Positions 5,715-6,121 of a stretch of DNA of 6,121 nucleotides are shown here, in pieces. The DNA is from Bacteroidales bacterium. GTDB lineage: Bacteria > Bacteroidota > Bacteroidia > Bacteroidales > VadinHA17. Within the stretch, counting starts at the first letter, position 1. Each line of letters opens with the position of its first letter. The stretch spans positions 1 to 6,121 of the forward strand of contig JABUEV010000162.1 in the NCBI GenBank assembly GCA_013314865.1, given 5' to 3'. The notes under the pieces were generated by a model. That model searched no databases, had not been told where the DNA came from, and saw only the letters and a program-made list of their open reading frames with translations. The position numbers were made by a program, and so were the translations under genes.

Positions 5715-6121
5715 CTAAAGCTTGCCGTAAATTTCAGCAAGGCTTTTAAAGCTGGAAAGGAGTTCATTGTAAAATGGAAGATCTCTCCAGTAAGCTGCTT
5801 CATTTGATTGTATAATATTGAGATTGGATTTTAAACAAGACAGTGGTGTATCGCCTGCTCCGCCCTCTTCGCCAGAATTTCGGGTCATTTTGGCTCCCCT
5901 GGATATAAGAAGTTTTGCAATTTCTGGTCCGTCTCTGTAGGGGCATGGCACAGGTAAAGGAAACGCCAGAACATGAAGGGCAGTATTCCCGAGCATGTCA
6001 CGTGAGTTTGGATCAGCCTTTGAATCCAGGAGAAGCTTCGTAATTTCAATGTCCCTGTATTTCGATGCTAATAGCAGGGGAATATTATCTGTATCATAAT
6101 CGGGGGGGAGATTAATTTTCA
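5715..6121 (-). CDS. Ankyrin-repeat protein, C-terminal part (5' end outside window)
   Basis: The frame is open from the window edge to a TAG at 5715-5717, giving 134 visible residues; the internal ATG at 5996 is not the start because ankyrin consensus continues upstream of it. One repeat is clear at visible residues 12-40: NIPLLLASKYRDIEITKLLL, then DSKADPNSR. The next begins GNTALHVLA (44-52), carries an insertion of about 12 residues rich in Pro (FPLPVPCPYRDG), and resumes with PEIAKLLISRGAK (65-77). A third, degenerate one starts GDTPLSCL (89-96), and a helical tail caps the protein (WRDLPFYNELLSSFKSLAEIYGKL). Ankyrin repeats mediate protein-protein contacts, and the partner is unknown. 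It is followed by a 195-bp gap and a new promoter, so it is probably not in the same operon as the downstream membrane genes. Confidence 0.85.
   Translation of the reverse strand, partial: KINLPPDYDTDNIPLLLASKYRDIEITKLLLDSKADPNSRDMLGNTALHVLAFPLPVPCPYRDGPEIAKLLISRGAKMTRNSGEEGGAGDTPLSCLKSNLNIIQSNEAAYWRDLPFYNELLSSFKSLAEIYGKL

Noticed and set aside
1..6121. CRISPR array, tRNA, rRNA, insertion sequence or toxin-antitoxin pair
   Set aside because: I saw no regularly spaced direct repeats, cloverleaf-like sequence, conserved rRNA stretch, transposase-like protein or paired small genes. The single 50-aa ORF has no partner.

Overview
The window looks like chromosomal DNA of a member of the Bacteroidota, probably an uncultured or environmental Bacteroidales-like lineage. 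The evidence is moderately AT-rich composition, start codons without Shine-Dalgarno sequences, candidate promoters of the Bacteroidota type (-33 TTTG / -7 TAnnTTTG) about 30 nt before start codons, and a lipoprotein. The lineage is inferred from these traits, not from a marker gene. No rRNA, tRNA, CRISPR array, insertion sequence or phage gene is visible.

Nearly everything is read from the minus strand, so the order below runs from high to low coordinates. 5715-6121 is the C-terminal part of an ankyrin-repeat protein whose N-terminus lies outside the window. A 195-bp gap with a candidate promoter follows. Next is a two-gene unit with a 4-bp ATGA overlap: an 8-TM membrane protein of unknown function (4638-5519) and a small LapA-domain membrane protein (4387-4641). 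A monocistronic 201-aa lipoprotein of unknown function lies at 3699-4304.

The only plus-strand gene candidate is a 50-codon ORF at 3526-3678. It is divergent from the next minus-strand gene and convergent with the lipoprotein gene, and it is followed by a possible hairpin/T-tract terminator. The 126-bp divergent region (3400-3525) holds a candidate promoter and a short palindrome.

On the minus strand, 1975-3399 encodes a YbjT-type protein: an atypical SDR NAD(P)-binding domain followed by DUF2867. After 140-180 bp with a strong -7 box comes a two-gene operon. Its first gene is a DUF4213/DUF364 putative heavy-metal-chelation protein (989-1798). Its second gene overlaps the first by 14 nt and is a large integral-membrane protein that is still open at position 1 (1-1002). 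Its layout suggests a fused energy-coupling-factor (ECF) transporter S-like domain and T-like domain.

The most interesting signal is this last operon, a possible metal or metal-complex uptake module of a fused S-T membrane protein and a cytosolic DUF364 ligand-handling protein. The other candidates for novelty are the 50-aa ORF, the 8-TM/LapA pair and the orphan lipoprotein. Nothing here is proof of a new system.
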